Positions 6,082 to 12,334 of a stretch of 14,202 bases of DNA are shown piece after piece; position 1 is the first letter of the stretch, and the number at the start of each line of letters is the position of its first letter. The notes below the pieces were generated by a model. That model was not told the DNA's origin. It did not search any database and saw only the letters and a program-made list of their open reading frames with translations. This DNA is from Candidatus Peregrinibacteria bacterium. GTDB lineage: Bacteria; Patescibacteriota; Gracilibacteria; UM-FILTER-43-11. Both the position numbers and the translations under genes were made by a program. The DNA is taken from contig JACRIF010000050.1 in NCBI GenBank assembly GCA_016220125.1, forward strand, positions 1-14,202, in the 5' to 3' direction.

Positions 6082-7815
6082 CTATTTATTTTTTTCCGCG
6101 TACTCCACCACCTCCTCAAGGTAAAACGGCCGGCCGTCGTACTTGAGAAAACGGCCCTTGAACTTGAGGCCCGTTTTCCCCTCCAAAAGTTCGGCCAGCT
6201 GGCCCTGGAAATTGTTTTCCAGCATGTGGATATTGGGGTTCGCCTTGTGGAATTTTCGGAACGCCTCGTCGCGCAACGGCCACAGGTAGTCGAAATGCAA
6301 ATAGTTCACCTTGATCCCCTTCTCGGCGCAGGCTTCAATGGCATCGAGCGCCACCCCTTTGCTGCTGCCCCAGCCCACGAAGGAAATGTCGGCTTTCTTG
6401 GGACCGAACACCACGGAATCGGGCAAGGCTTCGCGGATCGCCTCGACCTTTCGCATGCGCTTTTCCATCATGGCCTTGGCCTCGTCCGCCGCCTCGGTGA
6501 GCACGCCGTCCTCGCGATGCTCGTCGCTGTTCGCGTAGTAGCCCGCGGGCGCGGAACCGGGGATCCAGCGTTTTGAGACCCCGTTTTCCGTGTGCCTGAA
6601 TCGATCGGCCGATTTCAACGCCGCCAGCTCCTTGGGCGCCGTCACCAACCCGCGCTCGATTGCAATGGCCTCCCCCTCCTCCAGATTCACCATGACTTGG
6701 GATTCGCACACCTGTTTTTCGGACAAAGGGACCACCGGTGCCTGGAACCGCTCGGCCAAATTGAGGGCCTGCTGGGTGAGCTCGTAGCATGATTTCGGAT
6801 CGCTGGCCGCGAGCACGATCTTGGCGAATTCGCCATGCGCGCTGTGGATCGCCATTTGAAGGTCGCCCTGGGAAGTCCACGTGGGCAACCCGGTGGCGGG
6901 ACCCGGCCTTTGGCACAGCACCACCACCAACGGGCACTCGATCATGCCTGCCATGGAAACCGTCTCGGTCATCAAGTCGTATCCGCCGCCCGAGGTTGCC
7001 ACCAGGGCGCGCGTGCCCATGTGCATGGAACCCACGGCCATCTGGGCGGCTGTGATCTCGTCCTCGGCCTGTTTCACCACCATCCCGGTTTCATGCGAAA
7101 AGTTCGCAAGATAGGTCAAAATCGAGCTCGAGGGGCTCATGGGGTAGGCGTAATACGCCCTCACCCCGGCCTTGATCGCTCCCAGCGCCACGCCCATATT
7201 GCCATCGATCAGTATCTGGTCGGGCTTGGATTTTGGCACCGGAATTTTATAGGCGGGAATCTCGACCCCCTTGGCCTCGTAGCCCGCGCGCACGCATTTC
7301 AAATCGATTTCGAGCAGTTTCGGCTTTTTCGCGAATTGCTCCGTGATCGCCTCCTCAAGGGGCTTCAGCTGAAACCCGAGCACGCGCCACATCAACCCCA
7401 ATAGCACCATGTTCACCATCAACTCGCCCCCGCCCAACTCATGGGCGATTGAATGCGCCGGCAGGTACAACAGGTGGATGTGGCGCTTGGCCGCCTTCTC
7501 CTGCAAGTCCTTGATCAGATGATGGCGCTCAAAGCCATGCACGAGCACCCCGCCCTCCTTGATGGTGTCGAGATACTCCACCAACCCCTCGCGATCCAGC
7601 GCGATCACCAGATCCGTCTCCTTGGAAAGGCAACGGATGGGCGACGGGCCAAAATCGATCTGCATATTGGACGACCCCCCCTTGATGAGCGAAGGATATT
7701 CCCGGTCGGAATGGACATAGAACCCCATCCCCCTCAGCATCTTGGCCACGATGTGGCCGACACTCAAAAGGCCCATGCCAGACTCGCCTGCGACTTTCAG
7801 AACGGTTCGGCTCAT
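6082..7815 (-). CDS. korA: 2-oxoacid:ferredoxin oxidoreductase, fused gamma-alpha subunit
   Basis: 577 residues, the common length for fused gamma-alpha subunits. The gamma domain (1 to about 185) has ESGMGLLSVGHIVAK and YPSLIKGGSSNMQI. The alpha domain (about 200-577) has the opening DGNMGVALGAIKAG, YPMSPSS (224-230, where YPITPSS is usual), the QAEDEITAA stretch, SGGGYDLM (275-282, where SGPG is usual) and QRPGPATGLPT (302-312). The last about 110 residues form the domain that would bind CoA or substrate (DISFVGWGSSKG). No separate ferredoxin-like delta subunit is encoded nearby, so electrons should leave through the beta-subunit cluster to a soluble carrier. The start is the ATG at 7815, with a possible promoter only 8 bases upstream and no Shine-Dalgarno sequence. 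The flavodoxin gene lies upstream on the same strand. Confidence 0.93.
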   Translation of the reverse strand: MSRTVLKVAGESGMGLLSVGHIVAKMLRGMGFYVHSDREYPSLIKGGSSNMQIDFGPSPIRCLSKETDLVIALDREGLVEYLDTIKEGGVLVHGFERHHLIKDLQEKAAKRHIHLLYLPAHSIAHELGGGELMVNMVLLGLMWRVLGFQLKPLEEAITEQFAKKPKLLEIDLKCVRAGYEAKGVEIPAYKIPVPKSKPDQILIDGNMGVALGAIKAGVRAYYAYPMSPSSSILTYLANFSHETGMVVKQAEDEITAAQMAVGSMHMGTRALVATSGGGYDLMTETVSMAGMIECPLVVVLCQRPGPATGLPTWTSQGDLQMAIHSAHGEFAKIVLAASDPKSCYELTQQALNLAERFQAPVVPLSEKQVCESQVMVNLEEGEAIAIERGLVTAPKELAALKSADRFRHTENGVSKRWIPGSAPAGYYANSDEHREDGVLTEAADEAKAMMEKRMRKVEAIREALPDSVVFGPKKADISFVGWGSSKGVALDAIEACAEKGIKVNYLHFDYLWPLRDEAFRKFHKANPNIHMLENNFQGQLAELLEGKTGLKFKGRFLKYDGRPFYLEEVVEYAEKNK

Positions 7816-7823
7816 ATTGCTTG

Positions 7824-7852
7824 ATTAGAATAATTGGGACTACTGCGACCAA
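7824..7852 (-). promoter_or_regulatory. Possible promoter of korAB
   Basis: On the minus strand TTGGTC (7852-7847, three of six matches) and TCTAAT (7829-7824, five of six) are separated by 17 bases. The -10 ends only 8 bases before the korA ATG, which would give an mRNA with almost no leader. Confidence 0.35.
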
Positions 7853-7854
7853 GA

Positions 7855-7926
7855 ATGAAAAATTGAAAACTTGAATACTAAATAACTCATGATAATTTTC
7901 AAATTTTCAACGTTTCCAAGTTTTCA
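7855..7926 (-). terminator. Long-range hairpin with T tract between flavodoxin and korA
   Basis: A 10-bp perfect stem pairs TGAAAACTTG (7864-7873) with CAAGTTTTCA (7917-7926). On the minus strand, the direction of the flavodoxin transcript, the stem is followed by ATTTTT. The 43-base interior is itself built of repeated TTTTCAA-like words. It could end or attenuate the flavodoxin transcript before korA. The long loop makes this uncertain. Confidence 0.4.
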
Positions 7927-7932
7927 CAGGGG

Positions 7933-8382
7933 TTATTTCAGGGCGGCGGAAAACTTCTCCACCCACGCCGGGATCAATCCCTTCAAATGCATCACGGGGG
8001 TCCCGCTGATCCTGAGCGCGGGCAACAGCACTTTTCCACCCGCCTCGGTAAGCACCTTTTCAAGCTTCGGAGCGGATTCGAGGTGGTACTGGAGCTCGTA
8101 CTTCGCATCGCCCAAACCGATGACCGCGCAGGGCTTACCCCCCAATTTCAACCCCTTCATTTTATGAACAAACTCGTCCATGGCGGCCTCGAGGGTGCCA
8201 TGGCCGTACGTGGGGCTCGCCAGCACGCACACATCGCAATCCAACAACGCTTTCGGATCGCTCAGCTCCGCGCGCATGGACGACACCCGATGCCCTTTTG
8301 ACTTCAGCAAATCGGCCACTGTCTCCACGACCATCTGCGTGTTTCCGCCCACCGAGGCATAGACGATATGAATCGAGCTCAT
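7933..8382 (-). CDS. Flavodoxin-family protein
   Basis: A 149-residue FMN-binding electron carrier of the cytoplasm. The phosphate-binding loop is YASVGGNTQMVVE near the N-terminus, the second FMN loop is ASPTYGHGTLE, and the third is IGLGDAKYELQYHLE; together they place it in the flavodoxin fold with the length of a short-chain flavodoxin. The start is set at the ATG at 8382 because the first beta strand (SIHIVYAS) begins immediately after it. An upstream in-frame ATG at 8478 would add 32 basic residues not found in flavodoxins and would cross the promoter of the divergent gene. No Shine-Dalgarno is visible. It lies 117 bases upstream of korAB on the same strand and could accept electrons from that enzyme when ferredoxin or iron is limiting; that link is inference from position. 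Confidence 0.88.
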   Translation of the reverse strand: MSSIHIVYASVGGNTQMVVETVADLLKSKGHRVSSMRAELSDPKALLDCDVCVLASPTYGHGTLEAAMDEFVHKMKGLKLGGKPCAVIGLGDAKYELQYHLESAPKLEKVLTEAGGKVLLPALRISGTPVMHLKGLIPAWVEKFSAALK

Positions 8383-8397
8383 GGATGATTTTTTATT

Positions 8398-8434
8398 CTT
8401 GTTCAGCTTATCGCAACTTCGACTCGCGAACAAG
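8398..8434. repeat. Inverted repeat between flavodoxin and the divergent unknown gene
   Basis: CTTGTTC (8398-8404) and GAACAAG (8428-8434) form perfect 7-bp arms separated by 23 bases. They lie between the divergent flavodoxin start and the promoter of the 8490 gene. This could be an operator with two half-sites or may be chance. Confidence 0.4.
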
Positions 8435-8441
8435 TCACGGG

Positions 8442-8469
8442 TTGACTTTAAAAACAAACGTTTTATAGT
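8442..8469 (+). promoter_or_regulatory. Promoter of the 119-aa unknown gene
   Basis: TTGACT (8442-8447, five of six) and TATAGT (8464-8469, five of six) are separated by 16 bases. The predicted transcription start is about 14 bases before the ATG at 8490. Confidence 0.65.
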
Positions 8470-8489
8470 GTGTTTCAACTCACAATCCC

Positions 8490-8849
8490 ATGAACAAATT
8501 CCGAAACAACAGTCCCCTTCCCCATCTTGAGAAGGAAATCCGAACGGCCGATGAACGCGAATCCATCGGCGTCGATCCCAAGCGCCGAAAATTCTCGGCG
8601 CGCGACATGCTGAACCGCATCGCGCGGCACAAACCCGGGGAACCCGTGGCCCTTCGGGACGGGGACGAGCCTTTCCATCAAATCCTGGAGGACTCGGGGC
8701 TGGTCAACCTTTCCGGAGCCGTTGCCACCAGGTCCGACCTGGACGTTCCCGAGCAGTCACTTGAGGTCCTGACCTTCACCCTGGAGGCGCAAATCCTTGC
8801 CATTCGAAAAAAGCTTGAGAACGCCGACTCCGCAAAGGCAACCGACTAA
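8490..8849 (+). CDS. Conserved-looking hypothetical protein, 119 aa
   Basis: I do not recognise this protein. It is hydrophilic, without a signal peptide or membrane segment, so probably cytoplasmic. The N-terminal 40 residues are rich in charged residues (HLEKEIRTADERESIGVDP, then KRRKFSARDMLNRIARH). The middle has a PGEPVALRDGDEPFHQILEDSG stretch, and the end is a likely helix (LEVLTFTLEAQILAIRKKLENA). No cysteines or evident metal-binding motif are present. Support for a real gene comes from a good promoter at 8442-8469, a strong terminator directly after the stop, and codon choice like its neighbours. It is divergent from flavodoxin, with an inverted repeat in the gap, so shared regulation is possible. 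Confidence 0.75.
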   Translation: MNKFRNNSPLPHLEKEIRTADERESIGVDPKRRKFSARDMLNRIARHKPGEPVALRDGDEPFHQILEDSGLVNLSGAVATRSDLDVPEQSLEVLTFTLEAQILAIRKKLENADSAKATD

Positions 8850-8863
8850 AATCCATTCCACAA

Positions 8864-8895
8864 AAAAACCCTCCGATGGGTATCGGAGGGTTTTT
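8864..8895. terminator. Strong bidirectional intrinsic terminator
   Basis: A 14-bp perfect stem (8864-8877 with 8882-8895) has the core CCCTCCGAT/ATCGGAGGG, a four-base loop GGGT, and A/T tracts at both ends. It works in either direction and separates the convergent 119-aa gene and the lipoprotein gene. Confidence 0.93.
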
Positions 8896-8913
8896 CGCAA
8901 TTGAACAGGAGCC

Positions 8914-9936
8914 TTATTTTTTCTTGGCCGGAACAACCTCCTTCACCGGCTCAATGACCGCCTCATCCTTTGCGGGCGCCTCCTCTGCCGGAGGGTTGAG
9001 CAATTGAAGCTGCATCATCAAGGTGATGGGATTGAAACTTTCGGGGTTCTCGGGCGAAACGATTTTCGGATCGGCATTGTAGCTGTTTCCCGTGAACGTC
9101 ACATCCAACTTCGATTTGCCCATCTTCTCCGCCTCGCCTCCGGACAACGTGATCACGCCCTTATAAAGGTAATAATCCTCGGCCCCGATCCACAACTCAA
9201 TATTGGTGACGGTGCTGGCAAAGGAGACCGATTGATCCACTTCGGCGTCGGACATTTCGCGGCCGTCCACGCGGGCGGACTTTCGCGCGTAATCCTTGAG
9301 CCCGGCCTCGTTGAGCTTGACCCCATAGTGGTACACTTTTTTGCCATTCAGGCTTTCGACCCCGAACTCCTTGTTCACATCGAACAAGTCGATGCCCACA
9401 AACAATTCCTTGAGCTGTTTTTCCCTTTCCAGGGCCTTCTCATCCTTTTTCTGGAATTGCTTGAGGCTCTCGGGAATGAAGTCGCTGGCCAACTTCAGCC
9501 ACTTCCCACGGTAGCCGTCGATAATCTCCTTGTACTTGGCCATGGCCGGATCATCCGCATCCAACTTGGCGATATTGAAGAAAAAATTGTCGCCCAAGGT
9601 GCGAACCTCGACATCGACGTCGCCACTGAGGGATTTTCCGCCGGCGGCCATGGATCCGCCCAATTTGAGCTTCAGATCACCCTTGCGATCAACCCCCTCG
9701 CGGCGGTCGAATTTGGCGCCCACTCCGACATTCAAATCGATCTTGTCCCCCTTGTCCAATCCGACCATCGTCCCCTCAACTGCGAAATCGGCGGCCTTGA
9801 TTTCGGTGGTGGCCTTCTTGAACTTTTGGACCACATCCTTGGACGATTCCGGAGTGAAGGAGCCACAGGCGGTCAGCGCGAAAAGAACCCCCACACAAAG
9901 CGCCCCCCTCTTTAAAATATGGCTTTTGGTTTTCAT
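8914..9936 (-). CDS. Secreted lipoprotein, 340 aa, LppX/LolA-like in style
   Basis: The signal sequence (MKTKSHILKRGALCVGVLFA) ends in a lipobox LTAC, with C24 as the lipidated cysteine. The mature part starts with a helix (SSKDVVQKFKKATTEIKAADF) and continues with alternating beta strands (VEGTMVG, DLKLKLGG, DVDVEVRTLGDNFFFNIAKL). Further motifs are GKWLKL, YHYGVKL and TNIELWIGAEDYYLYKGVITL. That order of a leading helix and a half-barrel of strands is like the LppX/LprG or LolA fold, which binds lipids; this is a resemblance in pattern, not a proven family match. The last about 30 residues are an Ala/Glu/Pro/Lys-rich tail (PPAEEAPAKDEA) ending in KKK. The gene ends at the bidirectional terminator. 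A hairpin with a T tract lies about 30 bases upstream of its start. Confidence 0.8.
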   Translation of the reverse strand: MKTKSHILKRGALCVGVLFALTACGSFTPESSKDVVQKFKKATTEIKAADFAVEGTMVGLDKGDKIDLNVGVGAKFDRREGVDRKGDLKLKLGGSMAAGGKSLSGDVDVEVRTLGDNFFFNIAKLDADDPAMAKYKEIIDGYRGKWLKLASDFIPESLKQFQKKDEKALEREKQLKELFVGIDLFDVNKEFGVESLNGKKVYHYGVKLNEAGLKDYARKSARVDGREMSDAEVDQSVSFASTVTNIELWIGAEDYYLYKGVITLSGGEAEKMGKSKLDVTFTGNSYNADPKIVSPENPESFNPITLMMQLQLLNPPAEEAPAKDEAVIEPVKEVVPAKKK

Positions 9937-9963
9937 TGAAATTTATTACAAATAAAAATCGCG

Positions 9964-10003
9964 AAAAAAGGTTACCACCGAACATGGCCGAGGGGAACCT
10001 TTT
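9964..10003 (-). terminator. Hairpin with T tract upstream of the lipoprotein gene (possible attenuator)
   Basis: AAAAGGTT (9966-9973) pairs with AACCTTTT (9996-10003), with further G-C pairs inside. Read on the minus strand the stem runs into six Ts (9969-9964), the form of an intrinsic terminator, yet it lies about 30 bases before the lipoprotein ATG rather than after a gene. The 203-base gap 9937-10139 contains only this hairpin and the HEAT-gene promoter. Confidence 0.5.
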
Positions 10004-10083
10004 GAGAGTACTTTAGATTGCGCGCTTCGATGGATTATTTCTTAATTAGGAGAGGGGTTTGAAGACTTTGCAAGGCCTGAATT

Positions 10084-10112
10084 TTGACATTTGTAACTAA
10101 ATAATGTATAAT
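10084..10112 (+). promoter_or_regulatory. Perfect-consensus sigma70-type promoter of the HEAT-repeat gene
   Basis: TTGACA (10084-10089) and TATAAT (10107-10112) match the consensus in all twelve positions with the ideal 17-base spacer. The predicted transcription start is about 20 bases before the ATG at 10140; the leader is AT-rich with no Shine-Dalgarno sequence. Confidence 0.9.
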
Positions 10113-10139
10113 ATTTAAATAACTAATACCCAAAACCCC

Positions 10140-10787
10140 ATGCCTGTATCCCCTGCCACAACCGTGGACACTGCCCACGCCTCGTCCATGGCCCACAATC
10201 TTGAGCGGATGCTCAAATCCGAAAACCCCCATGTGGCGCTTGAGGCCGGCGAAGGATTGACCCTTTTGGCCGAGATGGCCCCCGCCTTGGCCGTGCCGCT
10301 CATCCGTTTGGCCCAGGCGCACCCCGACCATCATGTCCGCCAAGCCGGAACCAAGGCCGTCTGCGCCGTGGCCATGGCGGACAAAGAGATTGCCCGCTCC
10401 TTATTCATGGAACTGTTTGAGGGAAAATCCGGCGACCCCATGAGCCTGGAACCCGTTCACCAACTCAACCTGCTTTGCGAGATCGCCCCCTGGCTTGGCG
10501 CACCCATCTTGCACGACCTGCTTTTAGACCACGAAAACCTGGCGAACAACTACGCCGCCTACGCCCTCGCCCCCTTGGCCGAATCCGACCCCGCCCTCGC
10601 CCTCGCCTTGATTGAAACCGCTGTCAAAGACCCGGACGAGGATATTCGGCAAAAGGCCGCCGAGGGGCTTTTGGTCCTTGCCAAAACTTATCCAGAGAAA
10701 GTCCGCGCGCTCAATGAACCCCTGTTGCACGATGAAAGCGAGCGGGTGCAACTGGAGGCGAAAAACGTGCTCAAGGCGTTAGGCTAG
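10140..10787 (+). CDS. HEAT-repeat (armadillo-like) protein
   Basis: A 215-residue, all-helical cytoplasmic protein with no signal peptide. From about residue 20 on it consists of paired helices typical of HEAT or PBS-lyase-type repeats. Examples are NPHVALEAGEGLTLLAEMAP, DHHVRQAGTKAVCAVAMAD, the NYAAYALAPLAESDP stretch, DEDIRQKAAEGLLVLAKTYP and ESERVQLEAKNVLKALG, giving about five units. Such scaffolds mediate protein contacts, and the sequence gives no catalytic residue or partner. The ATG at 10140 fits the predicted transcription start; an internal ATG at 10188 is possible but less likely. The promoter is perfect consensus, so expression is probably high and constitutive, unusual for an unassigned repeat protein. 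Its stop codon lies inside the first unit of a heptamer repeat array. Confidence 0.85.
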   Translation: MPVSPATTVDTAHASSMAHNLERMLKSENPHVALEAGEGLTLLAEMAPALAVPLIRLAQAHPDHHVRQAGTKAVCAVAMADKEIARSLFMELFEGKSGDPMSLEPVHQLNLLCEIAPWLGAPILHDLLLDHENLANNYAAYALAPLAESDPALALALIETAVKDPDEDIRQKAAEGLLVLAKTYPEKVRALNEPLLHDESERVQLEAKNVLKALG

Positions 10788-10824
10788 GAGTTAGGTGTTA
10801 GGTGCTAGGTGTTAGGAGGCTAGA
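10778..10824. repeat. Heptanucleotide tandem array (GTTAGGT type)
   Basis: Seven-base units GTTAGGT at 10790-10796 and 10797-10803 are followed by GCTAGGT (10804-10810), GTTAGGA (10811-10817) and GGCTAGA (10818-10824). A partial unit GTTAGGC at 10778-10784 overlaps the end of the HEAT-repeat gene. A related array lies on the far side of enolase. Confidence 0.8.
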
Positions 10825-10864
10825 GCGGGAAAACCATCAACTCCAGTTAAACTGAATTTTTTTG

Positions 10865-10885
10865 TTGAACAAATAAATTGTTCAA
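10865..10885. repeat. 21-bp palindrome TTGAACAA-N5-TTGTTCAA, copy 4 of 6
   Basis: The perfect member of the family: 8-bp arms TTGAACAA and TTGTTCAA around ATAAA, in the gap between the convergent HEAT and enolase genes. No T tract follows it on either strand, so it does not look like a terminator. Other copies are at 348-368, 2727-2747, 4135-4155, 13069-13089 and 13981-14001. Confidence 0.75.
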
Positions 10886-10898
10886 TTAGCGCCTCCCC

Positions 10899-10938
10899 AA
10901 AAAAGGATCCCCAACCATAAGATGGTCAGGGACCCCTT
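10899..10938 (-). terminator. Probable enolase terminator
   Basis: An imperfect hairpin (CCAT/ATGG at the loop, TCCC/GGGA and AAGG/CCTT further out) spans about 10903-10937. On the minus strand it is followed by six Ts (10904-10899). It lies 26 bases downstream of the enolase stop codon. It may also stop transcripts of the HEAT gene arriving from the other side. Confidence 0.65.
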
Positions 10939-10963
10939 CACAAGGTCGAGATAAAAAACTGGA

Positions 10964-12244
10964 TTACCGAATGGCGCCCTGGTATTTCGCCTTGCTCCCC
11001 AAACGCTCCTCGATGCGGAGAAGTTGGTTGTATTTGCACACGCGATCGGTGCGGCACAGGGAGCCGGTCTTGATCTGCCCCGTGGCCATGCCCACGACCA
11101 AATCCGAAATGCTCGTGTCCTCGGATTCCCCGCTGCGATGGGAAACCACGGCGGTGAAGCCCGCCTCGCGCGCCATTTGGATGGCGTCGATGGTCTCGGT
11201 GAGTGTTCCGATCTGATTCAGCTTGATGAGAATGGAGTTGCAATTCTTGCCGTCGATCGCCCGCTTGAGGCGCTCGGTGTTCGTGACGAGCAAATCGTCG
11301 CCCACGATCTGGATTTTTTTGCCCATTCTTTCCGTCATCAGCTTCCATCCGTCCCAATCGTCCTCGGCCAAACCGTCCTCGATCGAGAGGATGGGGAAAC
11401 GGTCGACCAGATCCTCGTAGAAATCGACCATCTGGTCGGAGGTGAGCGAACGGCCCTCGGATTTGAGGCTGTATTTGCCATCGGAATAGATTTCGGAGGA
11501 AGCCGCGTCGATCGCGATGCCAATATCCTTTCCCGGCGTGTATCCCGCCTTCTCGATGGCCTCGATGATCACCTTGAGCGCATCCTCGTTGCGGGGCAAG
11601 CTTGGGGCAAAACCGCCCTCATCGCCCACGGAGGTGGAATAGCCCTTGGCCGCGATGATCTTCTTGAGCGCATGGAACGTTTCGGCCCCGTAGCGCAACG
11701 CCTCCTTGAAACTCGGCGCCCCCACCGGCATGATCATGAACTCCTGGAGATCGGTGGATTTGATGGCGTGCTTGCCGCCATTCAAAATGTTCATCATGGG
11801 TGTGGGCAAAAGAAACGCCTCGCCCCGGTTGCCCAAGTTGCCCAAATACTGGTAGTAGGGAATCCCCTCCTGCATGGCCGCGACCCTGGAAACCGCGAGC
11901 GAGAAGCCGAGAATGGCGTTGGCGCCCAGGCGACCCTTGTTCGGCGTGCCGTCCATCTGGATCAACCGTCCGTCCAATCCGCGCTGATTGTGGACTTCGG
12001 CGCCCAAAAACTCCTTTCGGATTTCGGTGTTCACATTGGACACCGCCTTCAACACCCCATTCCCGCCGTAGCGCGCCTTGTCGCCGTCGCGCAATTCAAC
12101 CGCCTCGTGCGCGCCCGTGGAAGCGCCACTCGGAACGATGGCGCTCGCGAAATGCGTGCCCGTACCGACTTCGACTTCGACCGTGGGATTGCCACGGGAA
12201 TCGAGCACTTCGCGGGCGTGGATGTGGGTGAGGGTGGAGGACAT
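10964..12244 (-). CDS. eno: Enolase (phosphopyruvate hydratase)
   Basis: Converts 2-phosphoglycerate to phosphoenolpyruvate in glycolysis, in the cytoplasm. The protein has 426 residues, the normal length, and is complete. The N-terminus AREVLDSRGNPTVEVEV and PSGASTGAHEA (flexible catalytic loop) are typical. Predicted catalytic residues are E209 (GDEGGFAP) and K341 (ILIKLNQIGTLTET, the family signature). Magnesium ligands are D246, E289 and D316, and substrate contacts are S368-H369-R370 and K392. Small departures from the common sequence are NGGKHAIKSTDLQEF (where the middle is usually NN/D-rich) and two cysteines in LCRTDRVCKYNQ. None affects a catalytic position. The gene stands alone on the minus strand between two heptamer repeat arrays. 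No Shine-Dalgarno sequence is present. Confidence 0.98.
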   Translation of the reverse strand: MSSTLTHIHAREVLDSRGNPTVEVEVGTGTHFASAIVPSGASTGAHEAVELRDGDKARYGGNGVLKAVSNVNTEIRKEFLGAEVHNQRGLDGRLIQMDGTPNKGRLGANAILGFSLAVSRVAAMQEGIPYYQYLGNLGNRGEAFLLPTPMMNILNGGKHAIKSTDLQEFMIMPVGAPSFKEALRYGAETFHALKKIIAAKGYSTSVGDEGGFAPSLPRNEDALKVIIEAIEKAGYTPGKDIGIAIDAASSEIYSDGKYSLKSEGRSLTSDQMVDFYEDLVDRFPILSIEDGLAEDDWDGWKLMTERMGKKIQIVGDDLLVTNTERLKRAIDGKNCNSILIKLNQIGTLTETIDAIQMAREAGFTAVVSHRSGESEDTSISDLVVGMATGQIKTGSLCRTDRVCKYNQLLRIEERLGSKAKYQGAIR

Positions 12245-12245
12245 A

Positions 12246-12280
12246 GTTTAGGTTTTAGGTGTTAGATGTTAGGTTTTGGA
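12246..12280. repeat. Heptanucleotide tandem array in the enolase 5' leader
   Basis: Five seven-base units in a row start one base before the enolase ATG: GTTTAGG, then TTTTAGG (12253-12259), TGTTAGA (12260-12266), TGTTAGG (12267-12273) and TTTTGGA. They share the TTAGG core with the array at 10778-10824, in the same plus-strand orientation. On the enolase mRNA the leader therefore consists of CCTAAC-like units. Confidence 0.75.
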
Positions 12281-12285
12281 AAGCG

Positions 12286-12321
12286 AAAATAAGATAGCCA
12301 AATGGCTTGTGGAAGTCCAAT
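12286..12321 (-). promoter_or_regulatory. Weak candidate promoter and palindrome upstream of enolase
   Basis: On the minus strand, TTGGAC (about 12321-12316) and TATCTT (about 12297-12292) are separated by 18 bases; the matches are only three and four of six. A short palindrome AGCCA-AA-TGGCT (12296-12307) lies between them and could be an operator. Confidence 0.25.
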
Positions 12322-12334
12322 TAAACTGTGGACA

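Noticed and set aside
8383..8478. 32-residue N-terminal extension of flavodoxin
   Set aside because: Basic, non-homologous, and crosses the promoter of the divergent gene.
9370..9388. CTTGTTC-N5-GAACAAG, a reversed version of the palindrome
   Set aside because: Perfect arms, but opposite half-site order from the family, inside the lipoprotein coding sequence; kept apart as possible chance.
9004..9915. 303-aa plus-strand open frame
   Set aside because: Antisense to the lipoprotein gene, which has a proper signal sequence and lipobox.
11024..12265. 413-aa plus-strand open frame
   Set aside because: Exactly antisense to enolase; open only because enolase codons rarely give reverse-strand stops.
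10778..12280. TTAGG-type arrays as telomere or CRISPR
   Set aside because: Units are degenerate, only five to seven long, lie between ordinary genes and have no spacers.
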